A stretch of 64,000 nt of DNA from Agelas oroides (Eukaryota > Porifera > Demospongiae > Agelasida > Agelasidae): assembly GCA_949130485.1 (NCBI GenBank), contig OX422188.1:7208443-7272442 (forward strand), given 5' to 3'. Positions within the stretch are counted from its first letter, which is position 1; each line of letters opens with the position of its first letter. Of this stretch, positions 10,542 to 21,768 are shown piece after piece. The notes under the pieces are model-generated. The model searched no databases. It saw only the letters and a program-made list of their open reading frames with translations, and was not told where the DNA came from. The position numbers and the translations under genes were made by a program.

Positions 10542-13500
10542 CTATTTGTCTGTTGGTAGCTGATGTGCACATTTGTCACACGGTTTGGGATTATGGTGAG
10601 TGGGACGTTTCACCGAGATACAAGCAATTGCTATAAACAACACTATTGCTACAATCATAGCAAGAGAGAAACTTACACTAATGCTAATTACGATCCAGAG
10701 AAGATTTTTGTATGAGTTATTTGTAGACTCGAGTTCTCTCTGGCAGGTTTGGAGATTGTCGGTAGTTGCTTCTGAAGTCTCTTGTGATGGATGCTGGGAA
10801 GACGGAGGAGAAGTGGGATGTTCCGTGGCAGCCGATGGTCGTGCAGTTGGAGTGGATTTGGAGTCAGGGGTCGGGGTGGGGTGGGAGATTGGGGTAAATT
10901 CAGGAGTTGAGGTCGAGTTAAGAGGTTGAGTGGAATTGGGGTGTGGGGTGGAGTGGGAGGTGGGGTGATATGGGGTAGGTGTAGAAGCTGTCACGTTGGG
11001 TACATTGTGGTCTGGCTTCCATGCTATGAGGTCTGCTTCGATGCCACTAATGTTCCATGTGTTAGTGAGAGAGGACATATCAAACATTAACAACACATTC
11101 AGACAGCTGTCTCCTACTGCGCAACGCTGTGTGTTAACTGCCAACAAGTCGTGGTGGGCGTAAAGACTCCGGCAGTAAGAGGGTCTTCCACAAATTCCTC
11201 TAGTATTTGGCAGCTGTCTGAGAGCTATCCCTGGGACGGCCTGATTCTGCATCCCCAGTTCCACATGAATACAGTTTATCCCAGAGTTGCTGCCAGTTTC
11301 AACATAGCAGAAGTAGTGGGTCGAAGTGTTGGGTATCACAAATTCTGACTGGATTATCCTGCTGGTGTGGCTGATGACACGAAAAAAGTCGAACTCATAG
11401 TTGTCATGCCACTTTAAATCAATCACTGTTACCATAGAAACCTGGGCACTGATATTACTAACAATTGCACCATATCTACCGTCACTAGAAAACTGTGTTG
11501 TACCAAATGTTTCGTCCCAAGCGTTGTTTTGGTAATAGTGATAGTCTTTGAAGTCATAGTACATTGTACTTTCTAGACACTCCACGAACATGGTCTGTCT
11601 CTTTTCGTTGAAGTTCAGCCTGGTGATATTGTTGCACGGCTTTGGAACGCTAAGTGTAAAGTAGGTACCATCAATAACTTCACAAACGTGTAGAGACCAA
11701 CCAATGCCAACTGCAACATAGACTGTGCTGTATGAAAACTGCGTATCCTGAGCCTGAAATATCATAACATTACTGATCTTGTCGAGATTGTACCACAGTG
11801 GACTAGTCACCAGCAGTGGCCGCCCATACCTCCCCCATCCTCCATCCTGGTACTTGCGATGAGTCACAATATAGTCTCTGTTATTTTCTCGGTATAGTAC
11901 AAACAGGTATATTTGTCCACCATAGTCGTACGCTTTGATCTGCAGCGGAGTGCGTCCAATGTTGATCTTATCATAAACTGGCTTCTGAGAGTTCAGATTG
12001 AGGATAATAACATCTTGCCCCGAAGCAATGTAAGCATGATGCCGGAATACATAATGGACATAGTCTCTCATATCTGGCATGAGTTCTTGGGTGGCTGATC
12101 CTTCAGTGTATACTTGAAAAGGAGTTGAGCTTGTGTTTGAGCCCTTTTCTCTCAGCAGGAGTTGAGCTAACATGCTATCGGTGTGTTGCAACATGGCTGA
12201 ATAGACATTTCCACTACTATCTAGAATATAGAGAGTCCCTTCCTGCGAGAGCACTGTCAAAAGAAAGCATTAATCAAGTATGTGCTTACCCACACATAGT
12301 ATAGGTACTTAATTGCCAATAACCCTTATAAATTAGTGGGAGTACGTGCAGCAAAACATGATATATAACAAGTCCATAAATAAACATTCTTGTGCAATGA
12401 GCTAACTTCCTGCACTTCAGTCAAGCTATTTGAACTTTCATGGTGCATGACTTTTTTCGTCTCGATTTCAAGTGAATTCAAGTATCATTTCTGGACTGGT
12501 AACATTCCTAGGATTAATTTTAGAACCTTGGGAGATTCCCATGTAGTCACGGGTTGTATGGAATTTAAATCTCAGTGCACATACCAGCAGATGAAACTCA
12601 TGGCTGTATATGTGCAAAACAACATGTGGGGTGAGTTTCGTTGGGGAGAATCCTGCACACTATCGTGAATCTACTTCCCACTATATTATACAATCATTAT
12701 GAAAGTCTCCTGGTGCTACAGAACCACAACATTATACAATCATGTGAGAGTTGGTTTTCAGTTTCAGGAGTATGTACCTAGATATAGTTAACACAAATTA
12801 TCTTCAAGTAAACCGTCACTATGCTGAAACCCATACTTATCGGACCATTTTTCATGGCACTAGTCGATGGGGAAGGAATCATGCAATAACCTTCCATGCA
12901 TGTGTTTGGAACACATCCGTACTCTGCTTTAGATCTAATGAATTAGTGAAAGTAGCTAGGAGATCCACCAACTGAGGACATATATTTATAGTACTGTACC
13001 AGAGTAGAGTATGAAAGTGGGGTTATAAATGAAGCCAAAAACTACATAGCTATATACCCCCAAAATACTGCATGCATGCAAGAGAAAATTTTCCTTATAC
13101 TTGCACTAGCCAAGTGAAGATTTGATCAGTACCTTTTTTGTTTGCATCTTGGCTAGCTGTACTGCAGTTATTCTGCTAGTCTCGCAGGCCAGACTCTCAT
13201 GCGGGTGAGTCTGGCCTGCGAGACTATATCTTATTCTGTGTGTTTGGTAGTTAATTGGTATAATGTCCTGTAAATACTACCTCAGTTTGCTTGTGTTTAT
13301 GCATCAATATTTTACTAGCCGTGTATACCAACAATGTATCCAGAACTAGCAGATTCCATGCATGGAGAGTGTATAGTTCTATAGGCGTAATTCGAAATAC
13401 TACACTCAAAATTGCATCTTATAGCTTTTAGACAACTAGCGGCTTGCATCATATTAGCAAGCCCCCCAACTATTTATTATACGGCGCTATACACTCATGA

Positions 13501-13729
13501 CTGACTGCAGTCTACAAGATGGTCATTCCGCAAGGGCAGAATGGATATCCTGCAATCTGCAGCTGACAGACAATATACCTTTAATTTGCTGCAGGCGTGT
13601 AATCACTGGAGGATCGCTGGTCGCTACAATAACGTTGCTGGGATCAAGGTTGTCTTGGTCGACTCTCCCTTCTACAACGGATACTAGTAACAACATCAGT
13701 TGTAGTGCACCCATAATACCCGCAGGCAT
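10542..13729 (-). CDS. Unrecognised type I membrane protein (620 aa)
   Basis: Two exons, 13729-13579 and 12253-10542, are joined through a GTATAT donor and a TTTTGACAG acceptor and give 620 aa. The N terminus has a hydrophobic signal (ALQLMLLLVSVVEG). The long ectodomain is rich in aromatic beta-strand-like segments (GTLYILDSSGNVYSA, QIYLFVLYREN, STVYVAVGIGWSLHV) with a few cysteines late in the chain. Then comes a Thr/Ser/Pro-rich, probably O-glycosylated stalk, one membrane segment (about LLWIVISISVSFSLAMIV) and a short basic tail. The ectodomain periodicity suggests a beta-propeller-like fold, which is a guess. I recognise no family. The 1.3-kb intron contains a hairpin at 13177. The gene is divergent to a second single-pass membrane gene. 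Confidence 0.75.
13177..13226. mobile_element. Hairpin element, perfect arms
   Basis: TAGTCTCGCAGGCCAGACTC pairs with GAGTCTGGCCTGCGAGACTA around a 10-base loop. It is an arm variant of the common family. Confidence 0.85.
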
Positions 13730-13934
13730 GGTGCAGAAAGTTGCAAGAAGCGTATATATACATGGTGGAGGGGTGGATCATTATAATATGCCTTGGCTTA
13801 GCATAACTTGATTCATACATATCAACGCTAAGCTCGGGGACAGTCCCAGGGATGACCCCTCTTTACACATAAGCGCATGTTCGCTACAAGGCTACGTACA
13901 GCGAATATTGCTATAAGTAGCTAGCTGTATAGCA
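13730..13934. promoter_or_regulatory. Divergent promoter of the two membrane-protein genes
   Basis: Start codons lie 205 bp apart on opposite strands. Confidence 0.5.
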
Positions 13935-14925
13935 ATGGCTCTAACTAGCGACAGAGGTGCGACGGTCGGATTCGTGCTCTGCACGATTTTTGCTGCAGGC
14001 TGCGGTGTGCTGACTGACAGAACTCAAGGTGAGTGAAACCACAATGCGTGCGCAGTGCAAACAAACACTTATAAACTGTTTGTAAATTTACTTATAGCGT
14101 ACTTCCCCCTGTACTGGCGTATATGATAGGAATAGACCTTATATGCAATTGTGTTTTCTGCCTGTATCCTGATCAGGTTCTGGGAGCGAGACTCTTCGGA
14201 GTACAGATGTTTCAGACTCAGGAGCTCTGACCAACCCTTTTCCGCTGCTTTTGCTGCTTCTGATTGTTGGCTTCATTTCACTGGTGGTGGTGGCGTGTTC
14301 ATGTGCAGCCTTTGTCTGCTGCATCTTCTGCTACTGTCGGTGAGTTGCAGCTGTGGTTGCGGCAACCTCTTGTGACAGAGTAGCTCTAGTAATACTCATG
14401 TTCCCCCTGTGCAGGAATTTTAGACACCCAACTGACCCAGCAGCTTGTACCTATCATCCTAGCTCTGATTGTGAACAAGGAATTCAATTTGGAAACCCTA
14501 CATACAAGGAAACAGACTTGGAGAGTGAAGCAGGCAGCAATACACATCCCTCCGACTCTCTTCAGAATATACCCCACTGCCACCAGTATCGAAGCTCACA
14601 GTCCATTGTCACTCATGCAACACCGCGCATTGCAGTTAACAGGCCAAGTTTCTCCGAAACAAACCTCATGTTTCAAAACAGGCTTGCACTCCAGTTGGCA
14701 TTTCAAGTGCAGTTGCATCCTCCAGACGCCTTTGAATACTGCAATGAAACTCGCTCTCTTCCACGCATGCCTCCCTCCGGGCATGATCAAGTGCACCTCC
14801 AACCAAGCTGGCAAGCAAACACTGCCAGTGCAGAGGGTCTCTCTCAAGCTGTTGTTTCGTCCCATGTAGAACCTACGGCTCCGACTCAAACCAATGAAAA
14901 GCACCCTGAAGAGACTGAAGTGTAA
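13935..14925 (+). CDS. Unrecognised type I membrane protein with NPTY motif (255 aa)
   Basis: Three exons, 13935-14028, 14177-14339 and 14415-14925, give 255 aa. There is a signal-like N terminus (FVLCTIFAAGCGVL), a very short ectodomain, then a membrane segment (PLLLLLIVGFISLVVVACSC) running into a Cys-rich CCIFCYCR junction that could be palmitoylated. A cytoplasmic tail of about 170 aa follows. The tail contains FGNPTY, an NPXY-type motif of the kind bound by PTB domains or clathrin adaptors, followed by acidic ETDLESE. The rest is polar and of low conservation. It looks like a small signalling or endocytic receptor, but the family is unknown. Confidence 0.72.
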
Positions 14926-15305
14926 TCAGTTTGCTCCCACAAGTTATCATGCATGATATGAATCATTAACTTCCTATCACCACGTTTTCTTACTTAAAAT
15001 TGCTGCCATATAGTTTTTCTCAAGTTATCTCAACCCTATTGTTTTAGCATAACCCATCATTTGCTGCTGTTTCATTTTTATTACCCGTCACTAGTATTAA
15101 TGTTTGCTGCTAGTTTACTTTCATCAATCATTTTTATTGCTGCATTCAATGTTATACATGTATATTGTCATTGCTGCTGTTCTATTTTCATGACCTAATA
15201 TTGTTGCATGCTGCTTGCTTTTGCAAGAATTGGTTTCATATTTCTGTCATGGTATTTACAAGTGTATGAACAAATAAATAACATAGGTAACACATTTTAC
15301 TACAT
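14926..15305. other. Convergent 3' intergenic stretch with TTGCTGCT-type repeats
   Basis: T-rich DNA in which TTGCTGCTG-TTTCATTTTTATTACC-like blocks recur about every 60 bp (15000-15210). A polyadenylation-like AATAAA lies near 15272. No gene is seen. Confidence 0.6.
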
Positions 15306-18300
15306 TTAGGTAGCAGGGGTAAATTCAGTTGCATTGATATTAAGTTCAAATTTGAAAGATGGGACAAACTCTGTGGCATGGACATTGAGCCTCATCTCTG
15401 GCTCCTCGCTACTGGGGGACAAGTCGGAAGGACAAACAGCTGTGAGCAGTGGCTGCCCAGGAGGTGGGTCAGCAGCTGTGTCCTCCAAGTCATGAACAAG
15501 TAAATCTCCATTCCCTTGCTGTCTGCTGGAGGACCCTTCATCGTCATGGTTACCCAAATGTGCTGCTGCACTATTAGCTGATGAATTTGACTTGAAAAAA
15601 ATGTTCCATGGGGTCTTCATAAGATTACCACTCTTGCTTTCAGCTGTCAGGTTCCCAGGATGCAATCCTACTGTATTATGAGTCTCATTCCCATGTTCTG
15701 GTTCTACCATCTGTGTCCCATTCTGGTATTCCAGTTCTTCTTCATCTGTGAATCCGGTCTCAGACTTGTGGCTAAAGTATGTATCAGCGCTCCCCTGACT
15801 CAGGCCCTGGTCTACACCACCATCTCCAAGCGGCATTATGTCAGCAGCTATAACTTCTTCAGCTGCCAGCTTCACGGGAGGGCTATGCTGCTTTAAGGCC
15901 AACGTCTGGGACTTGTACTCTTCTGAAGCTTCCTCCACTAACTGCATCAGCTTCTTGTAGTGGGCCTGAGGAGAGACAAGAAACATGCATGTGTGTGTGT
16001 GTGGATTAGGGGAGAGGGGGAGACATTGAACAACTTTTTACATTAATTTTAGTCTCTCTCCCTCTTCTCCCTCACCTCTGCCCCGTCATAGCTGAAGATG
16101 CCTACACATCCAATGTTGTGTTTCTTCTTCAGAACATATGCCATTCTCCTCCGGCTCAAGGCAAACACCATGGGGACACCCTGCTCACTACACTGGTCAG
16201 CAATCTTGTCCACCATCTCATTTATTCCTCCTGATGAGGGGAGAGGGGGAGACATTGAACAGCTTTCTACATTTAGTCTCTCCCCCTCTTCTCCTCACCT
16301 CTGCCCCGTCATAGCTGAAGATACCTACATATCCAATGTGGCTCAGAAATGGATGACTATCACTCCCCCTCCATACCCATCACTCCTGCTCCCATCAATA
16401 ATGCTAGCTAGTGGCTCAGGAATGGAGGGTGAAAGCCCTGTTGCTATGGCAAGGGTACCCCCTACACAGCTGATAATACTATTCATTTGTGCTTTGACTT
16501 TTCTGCTGTCTTAGCACTTCCATTTAAGGTCATGTCAAGGATATGTTAGACACTTGTTGTGTCGTCTTCACTGTACGCTCGAATGTAACCATGTTCCCAA
16601 ACAAGGTTAGCTTGAATGTAAGACACAGTTCTGACCATGCCTTCCTTCCCTCCCTTCTTCCCTCCTCCATCTCTTCCCCTTCCTCCCTCCCCTTTTACCT
16701 CCTACTTCTCTTCCCCTTCTTCCTTCCTTCCCCTCCCTCCTCTTTCTTCCCTCTCTTATTGTCCCCTCCCTCCCTCTCTCCCTCTCTTCGTACCAGTGGA
16801 CTGGATCCTGTCCAGGTTGGGTGGCAGGATGACGCACTTCAGTCTCCTCAAGCTGAGGTGCTTTGTCACCTCCCGCAGTCCACACACATACCTCCGCTTG
16901 GCCTTTGCCTTGGTGGGGTCTCGGAGAAATTGTCGGTCCTGAAATCGTACCAACTCACTCAGAAGCGTCTCAACACAATTGTCCATTTCCTCACTGACAA
17001 TATGTGTACAGTATCTGGAGGTATATAGACAGTGCAGGGTGCTATAATTATGGTCTCATTCCCAGGTCAGCTTGAGACTGTGCCTCAAGCTGTAAACATG
17101 AAAATGAACCAATTCTCCCTATTACAAGGCAAATCTTAGACCTTAGATGTTACGATCATACATCTACCCACTGCTGCAAGATGCCTGACCAACTAGTTAA
17201 TTGCAACATCACAAGATAGTACCGTATAGCTAGAAATTTTTGAGGACTAAAATTTTCGTGGTTTTCATGGATTCACATCAAACCTCGAATATTTTACCCT
17301 CAAAAATTACCCTCGGACGGGGCGAACCATACGTACGTACGCCATCCTCGAAAACTAAATCGCGAAAAGTTTGTCGAAGGGCTATCCGCGAAAATTTTAC
17401 TCCTCGAAAATTTCTAGCTATATACGGTAGTAACATGTCAACCTTTGACCCTGATCACTTACTCCCTGAACTTCCTGTTGTGTAGTGTGGGTGTGGTCTT
17501 GGGGATGGAGTGATCCTCATTCTCCACATCACTGCCAGGCTCCTTGATCACATCAAAGCTATGGGAGGGGAGGGGAGAGGAGAGGAGAGGAGAGGAGAGG
17601 AGAGGAGAGGAGAGGAGAGGAGAGGAGAGGAGAGGAGAGGAGAGGAGAGGAGAGGAGAGGAGAGGAGAGGAGAGGAGGATCAGTCGTAGCTAATTAGATA
17701 GCTCTTAGCCAGTTGGCACACGTACTTCACTGGAATGGCCATTCCCTGGTCTCGTAGTCGTTTCTTCTCCTCCTTCTCCTTTGAGATCACCTGTGAGCGC
17801 AAAACAACCATCACTGAGGTAGAGAGTCCTCTCACTCGCCACCTCCGTCCTCATTCCCAGACTCTCTACCCCCAGCATTCATTGCTTGCAATGTGATCTA
17901 CTGCAAGTGAACGCTGGGGCTGTGAGAGTCTGAAAACGAGGCTAACCTTCCTGAGAGATGTGGGCTTTTTCTTCTTTGGTGCTTCCCTCTCCTTTCCCCT
18001 TCGAACACTGGGTGCGCTTGCATCCAGAATGTTCCGGGGATTAGCCTCCTGGGAGACGAGAACAATGATATACAAATGTGACACAAGAAACAAACATGAC
18101 ACTGTTTCAACAAGTGCACTGTGGCTCTTACACTGCTCCTATCTAGCCTTGTTACCAGGTCTCTCCTGTTTCTTGGTTTACATTGACAACAATACATGAC
18201 TCTTTCGCTTATGTGTAGTATTGCCAACACAAATTGAAGAACTAGAAACAGGAGAAGCCTGGGAGTGAGGCTAGCTCCTAACAACATTAGCATGTTCAGC

Positions 18301-19917
18301 TAGGACCATGAACTAGTGTTGGGACTTTTCATCCTGTCTAGCTACTGAATACATTATTCTGATTGGTCAAATCATAGACAGATGTGGTGAAACTAAAGCC
18401 TCGTTCCCAGGACCTGGGAACAAGGCTAGTCAAACTACTCATATTGAATTATTGCAATGTTGGTTTGTGGGAGCTAGCCAGAAAGGAGCAACTGTACTCT
18501 TACTACCACTTACTTAACACTACAATTCATGATGAGCAGTTTGATCACTAAGGTTTCACCAATCACAAGGCTGTATTCTGCAACTAAACAGGAAACTAAA
18601 TTGTGAGTCTTACCTTGCTATCCAATTTGCCAGGAGGTTTGATTGGGCCTGATTTGCTCTTGGTGAGCACAGACAACCCGGAGCCTGTACTGAATACCAA
18701 CTTGCTGCTTGACTTCTGGACCTAAATGGCAATAGCAGAAGAGATGAGTGGATTGGAATGGGCCACTAGGGTTGGTATGGAATGGGCCACCAGGGCTGGT
18801 ATGGAATGGGCCACCAGGGCTGGTATGGAATGGGAGTGAGAATACCTCAAGGTTCTCGAACACGGACCCAAGTTCTAGAGTGAGGGGCATGGACTGATGC
18901 TGTTCCTCTGCTCCTTGCCCTCCGCCTCCTCTCTTCTTCTTCTTTGTCTTCTTTGGTGTCACACCCTCCCTACCTTCACCATCACTAGGGGGAGGCTTGC
19001 TAGATTTCTGCTGTTTGTGTGTGTGTGGTATGTTTACATGTGTGGTATGAATGGTGTGTGTGGAGTATAGGATACTCCAACCCAGGCTTTCCATTCTGAA
19101 TGCTGTGAGACCAAATCCGGAACAGAAAGCCTGGGTTAGAGGAGTTGAGTAAACCCGTGTGTACTATGAGAACACTCACTCCTTTAACAAGAGATGGCGG
19201 CTGCATAGGCGGCTGTGTCTTGACAACTGCGGTCCAAGCTTTCTCTTCGGTGCCTCTCCTCCCCTCTGCCTGGCCATGTCCAGCAACACTCGGCCAATCC
19301 TCATCATTCTGCAGACTAAAGTTGGGTCCCTCGCTCCCACCTTGCTCACCACCGCCCTCACTCCTAGACAGCTTCACCCCAGCACCAAGTCTTAATATGC
19401 CTCTCTGTGGCTGTATCTTGTGCACCATGTCTTCAGTGAAACGTTCCGTCTTTAGCGCTGTACTGTCATTTAGCCCTCTACCTGAACGTCTCACATCATC
19501 CTTCCTGTCATTGCGTCGCCCACCTGGGGCTGAAGTAACTACCTGTGAAGTGAATCCTTCCCTGGTCCTGAAAGGTAGTCCGACTTTATCAAGGATGTAA
19601 TCTTTTTCTTGTAGTGCATCATCGTGTTTATTTGGTAGTTGAGACGACTTCAAAACATCTTCTTGTTTGTCATAGCCATTCTGTTTTGTCTTCTCTTCCA
19701 GTTTGGCTTGTATATCACCCTCATGTGTCCTAAAATGGCTGTGTCTTGACTGAAAGGTGCCTTCTTTTGTCATGATCTTGGCCTTTGGTTTCCTGGCTGC
19801 CCCGAGATGACTCTCCACCAGCTCTGTCTTTCCCCTAGCATAACGTGATTGCACCACCTGCCAGCCATCACTCTTTACTTCAGACATACTTCTGTGGCCA
19901 GGGATGCAATCAACCAT
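15306..19917 (-). CDS. SECISBP2: SECIS-binding protein 2-like (SECISBP2/SECISBP2L)
   Basis: SBP2 binds the SECIS element and allows selenocysteine insertion at UGA. Nine exons (-): 19917-19180, 19010-18846, 18721-18614, 18048-17947, 17790-17726, 17558-17463, 17014-16794, 16230-16076 and 15965-15306. They sum to 2310 nt, 769 aa. The family linker ILDASAPSVRRGKERE...KKPTSLRK is clear. The L7Ae RNA-binding domain (about residues 450-555) has LVRFQDRQFLRDPTKAKAKRR, GLREVTKHLSLRRLKCVI, VPMVFALSRRRMAYVL and VGIFSYDGAE. The poorly conserved N-terminal region (exon 1) is charged. The C terminus is acidic and ends in two PAM2-like motifs (LNVHATEFVP and LNINATEFTP). The start is the first Met of the open exon 1; an upstream 5' exon cannot be excluded. 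The last exon of the L7Ae domain is partly duplicated in the preceding intron. Confidence 0.92.
16236..16345 (-). pseudogene. Partial duplicate of SECISBP2 exon 8 plus flanking intron
   Basis: This segment repeats 16009-16118 (intron start, donor and the VGIFSYDGAE end of exon 8) with a few differences. It lies inside the intron just upstream of the real exon 8, and the acceptor half is missing. I read it as a local duplication rather than a used exon. Confidence 0.75.
16630..16793. repeat. CT-rich low-complexity tract
   Basis: CCTTCC/CCCTCC runs lie directly downstream of the exon 7 donor of SECISBP2 (purine-rich on the sense strand). Confidence 0.8.
17220..17429. mobile_element. TACCGTATA-type palindromic element (MITE-like)
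   Basis: Termini TACCGTATAGCTAGAAATTT and AAATTTCTAGCTATATACGGTA form an inverted repeat with AAAATTTTCG-type blocks inside. It lies in a SECISBP2 intron. Confidence 0.85.
17562..17676. repeat. (GGAGA)n pentanucleotide array
   Basis: About 22 nearly perfect GGAGA units lie immediately upstream (sense strand CCTCT) of the SECISBP2 exon 6 acceptor at 17559. Confidence 0.95.
17849..17944. mobile_element. Hairpin element
   Basis: TCATTCCCAGACTCTC pairs with GAGAGTCTGAAAACGAGGCTA, with an inner CCCCAGCATTCA / TGAACGCTGGGG pair. It lies directly against the exon 4 donor. Confidence 0.7.
18144..18273. mobile_element. Hairpin element, long form
   Basis: TAGCCTTGTTACCAGG...CTCCTGTTTCT pairs with AGAAACAGGAG...CCTGGGAGTGAGGCTA. 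Confidence 0.75.
18394..18428. mobile_element. Minimal hairpin element (arms only)
   Basis: AGCCTCGTTCCCAGG is followed at once by CCTGGGAACAAGGCT. There is no interior sequence, so this is the bare terminal unit. Confidence 0.75.
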
Positions 19918-20431
19918 GTGAGGGGTAACTTGGGACTGTCGTCACTCTATTAAATACTAGTGGCCACTCTGTCTTAATCCAGGTTCTCACATCACTATTA
20001 ACACCAAGGATGACAAGCATTGTGAGCATACTCAGCACAAGCACACCGCTCTTCTCACACAACGAAGGAACAAAACTTTAGCAATTGTTGCACTACTCCT
20101 CGAGCTACATGTAGTGTAGCCACTCCTTTAAAGTTATCATCAGTTGTTGTAAGATATATTTTCTAACAAGATAGCCCCTTCAGCAAGGATTGCTAATCTT
20201 CTAGGAGGACCCGTGTCAACACATAAATTTAAGGCACTACATAACTACAGTTGGGGCAGGGAGAACTGGCTAATGATCATCAATGGTGACAGCATGCGTG
20301 ACTACTCTCACCTCACCTCTAGTCTGGGACTGGGTCTTCTCCACGATGCATCCTGGGTCTAGCCCCACCCACTTTCTCGTCTCGTTCCCAGGTCCCCCAG
20401 ATTGTGGTCTGGGGACGAAGCGAGTATAAAG
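19918..20431. promoter_or_regulatory. Divergent promoter region SECISBP2 / MICOS13
   Basis: About 510 bp between start codons. A hairpin (CGTTCCCAGGTCCCCCAGA / TCTGGGGACGAAGCGAG, 20380-20422) ends within 10-15 bp of the MICOS13 ATG. Confidence 0.5.
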
Positions 20432-21651
20432 ATGGCGGTTGTGTTTCAGTATGCTCGTCTCATTCCGCTGGCACTACGAGTGAGTCTAGCAGGCGGTGCG
20501 GCCTATGGGACGGTGAAGGTAGGCGCGTGGTCGGATGGGAAGGAGTCGAGAGAGAGATTGGAACAGTTGCAGAACATAAGGGAGATAGAATACCCACCTT
20601 TTCCAGAGACAACTCGTGCAACTGAAGAAGAAGTGTGTAATAATTTGTAGATAATTTTCACTTTCTACACAGGTATTTATGGTTATACCCTAATTATTTC
20701 TCACCAATTAATGACTTATTAGCCGCTAATTTCTATTAACGGCTAATTAACGCAGGGCTATTCCAAACTATTTAACTCTGGGTAAAATATTGGTAGATAG
20801 ATTGAGCACAATGAGGTACAAAGTTGAAAACTGCTGTGTACGTAGCAGGCCTACTGACTTTCATCAACGTTTTTACTGGCATTACACGACCATCAGAATA
20901 GCCTACTCTCGTAGGCCGCACCCTTCACAGATAGAGAGGATCTGCAACTGACAAGTTCTCAATGGTTGCAGTGTGACCAGACCCATCCTCCCTCTGCAAA
21001 GGGTATGGCTTGCAGAGTTACAGAATAACCATGCTTTATCTTAGTATTATACATTATAGTGGGTATGGAAACAGCCAGTTCTAGTCTCGTTCTCAGGCCT
21101 CTTTGTCAGGCGTTTAGCAAGTGACAGTTCAAGTTGCAGACACGGGAATGAAGCTACCCTAGTGAGGCGTTTTTACTTTGGACTGCAAGAACATTAGTCA
21201 CCATTTTCCCTTTCATTTAGTGAAGCAATACATGGAATCACAGTAGCCTCATTCCCAGACCATCCCCATTTTTTACTCTTTGGTTACATTCACAATAATA
21301 CAAACTGAAGAGTAAAAAATGAGAAACGAGGCTAGAATCACAGATTCATCCTGCTGCTTGTAATAATGCATGTTGGAATTCGGTGACCCCGCTCGATCCT
21401 AGCTGTTAAGTATCACACACAATGAAAATGATATTTATCCTTGTTCTTCATCTTTTTAGGGCAAGGGTTTGGTGGTAAAGAGTGGGGAACTTTCATCTCT
21501 GAAGGTCTCCCTAGTTCAGGGCTGGAACAATGGTGTGAGGGCTGTCTGTCGCTCCCTTACCAGCGACCGCCCTCTTTTCCACTCTGAAGACCTCGGAAGA
21601 GGCTGGAAGAAAGTGACTGCCAAAGTTAGACAGTGGACAGACAAGACATAA
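20432..21651 (+). CDS. MICOS13: MICOS complex subunit MIC13-like (QIL1)
   Basis: Two exons, 20432-20632 (donor GTGTGT) and 21460-21651, give 130 aa (human 118). MIC13 bridges the MIC60 and MIC10 arms of the MICOS complex at crista junctions of the inner mitochondrial membrane. The N-terminal segment LRVSLAGGAAYGTVKVG resembles the human membrane segment SVAGGAVYLVY. The C-terminal half carries the family-like VQGWNNGVRAV and GWKKVTAKVRQW (compare WNAGIMTV and GWEYVKART). Similarity is low outside these blocks, so the call is probable rather than certain. LSM7 follows on the same strand after about 120 bp. The 0.8-kb intron holds two hairpin elements. Confidence 0.72.
21083..21165. mobile_element. 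Degenerate hairpin element
   Basis: TAGTCTCGTTCTCAGGCC near the left end and ACACGGGAATGAAGCTA at the right end. It lies in the MICOS13 intron. Confidence 0.55.
21244..21334. mobile_element. Hairpin element with TTTTTTACTCTT inner arm
   Basis: TAGCCTCATTCCCAGACC and ATTTTTTACTCTTTGGTT pair with AACTGAAGAGTAAAAAAT and GAGAAACGAGGCTA. The same inner arm recurs in the copy at 61092. Confidence 0.8.
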
Positions 21652-21768
21652 TGATATTGCTGTGTTTTTGTCTCGTCTTGGTGTGCTGTATTTGGAGATA
21701 GTAGTGATGTGCTTCATTTAGAGTTTGCGTGCAGCGTCTGCAATCGTTCTATTCCAAGCTATCTTCTA

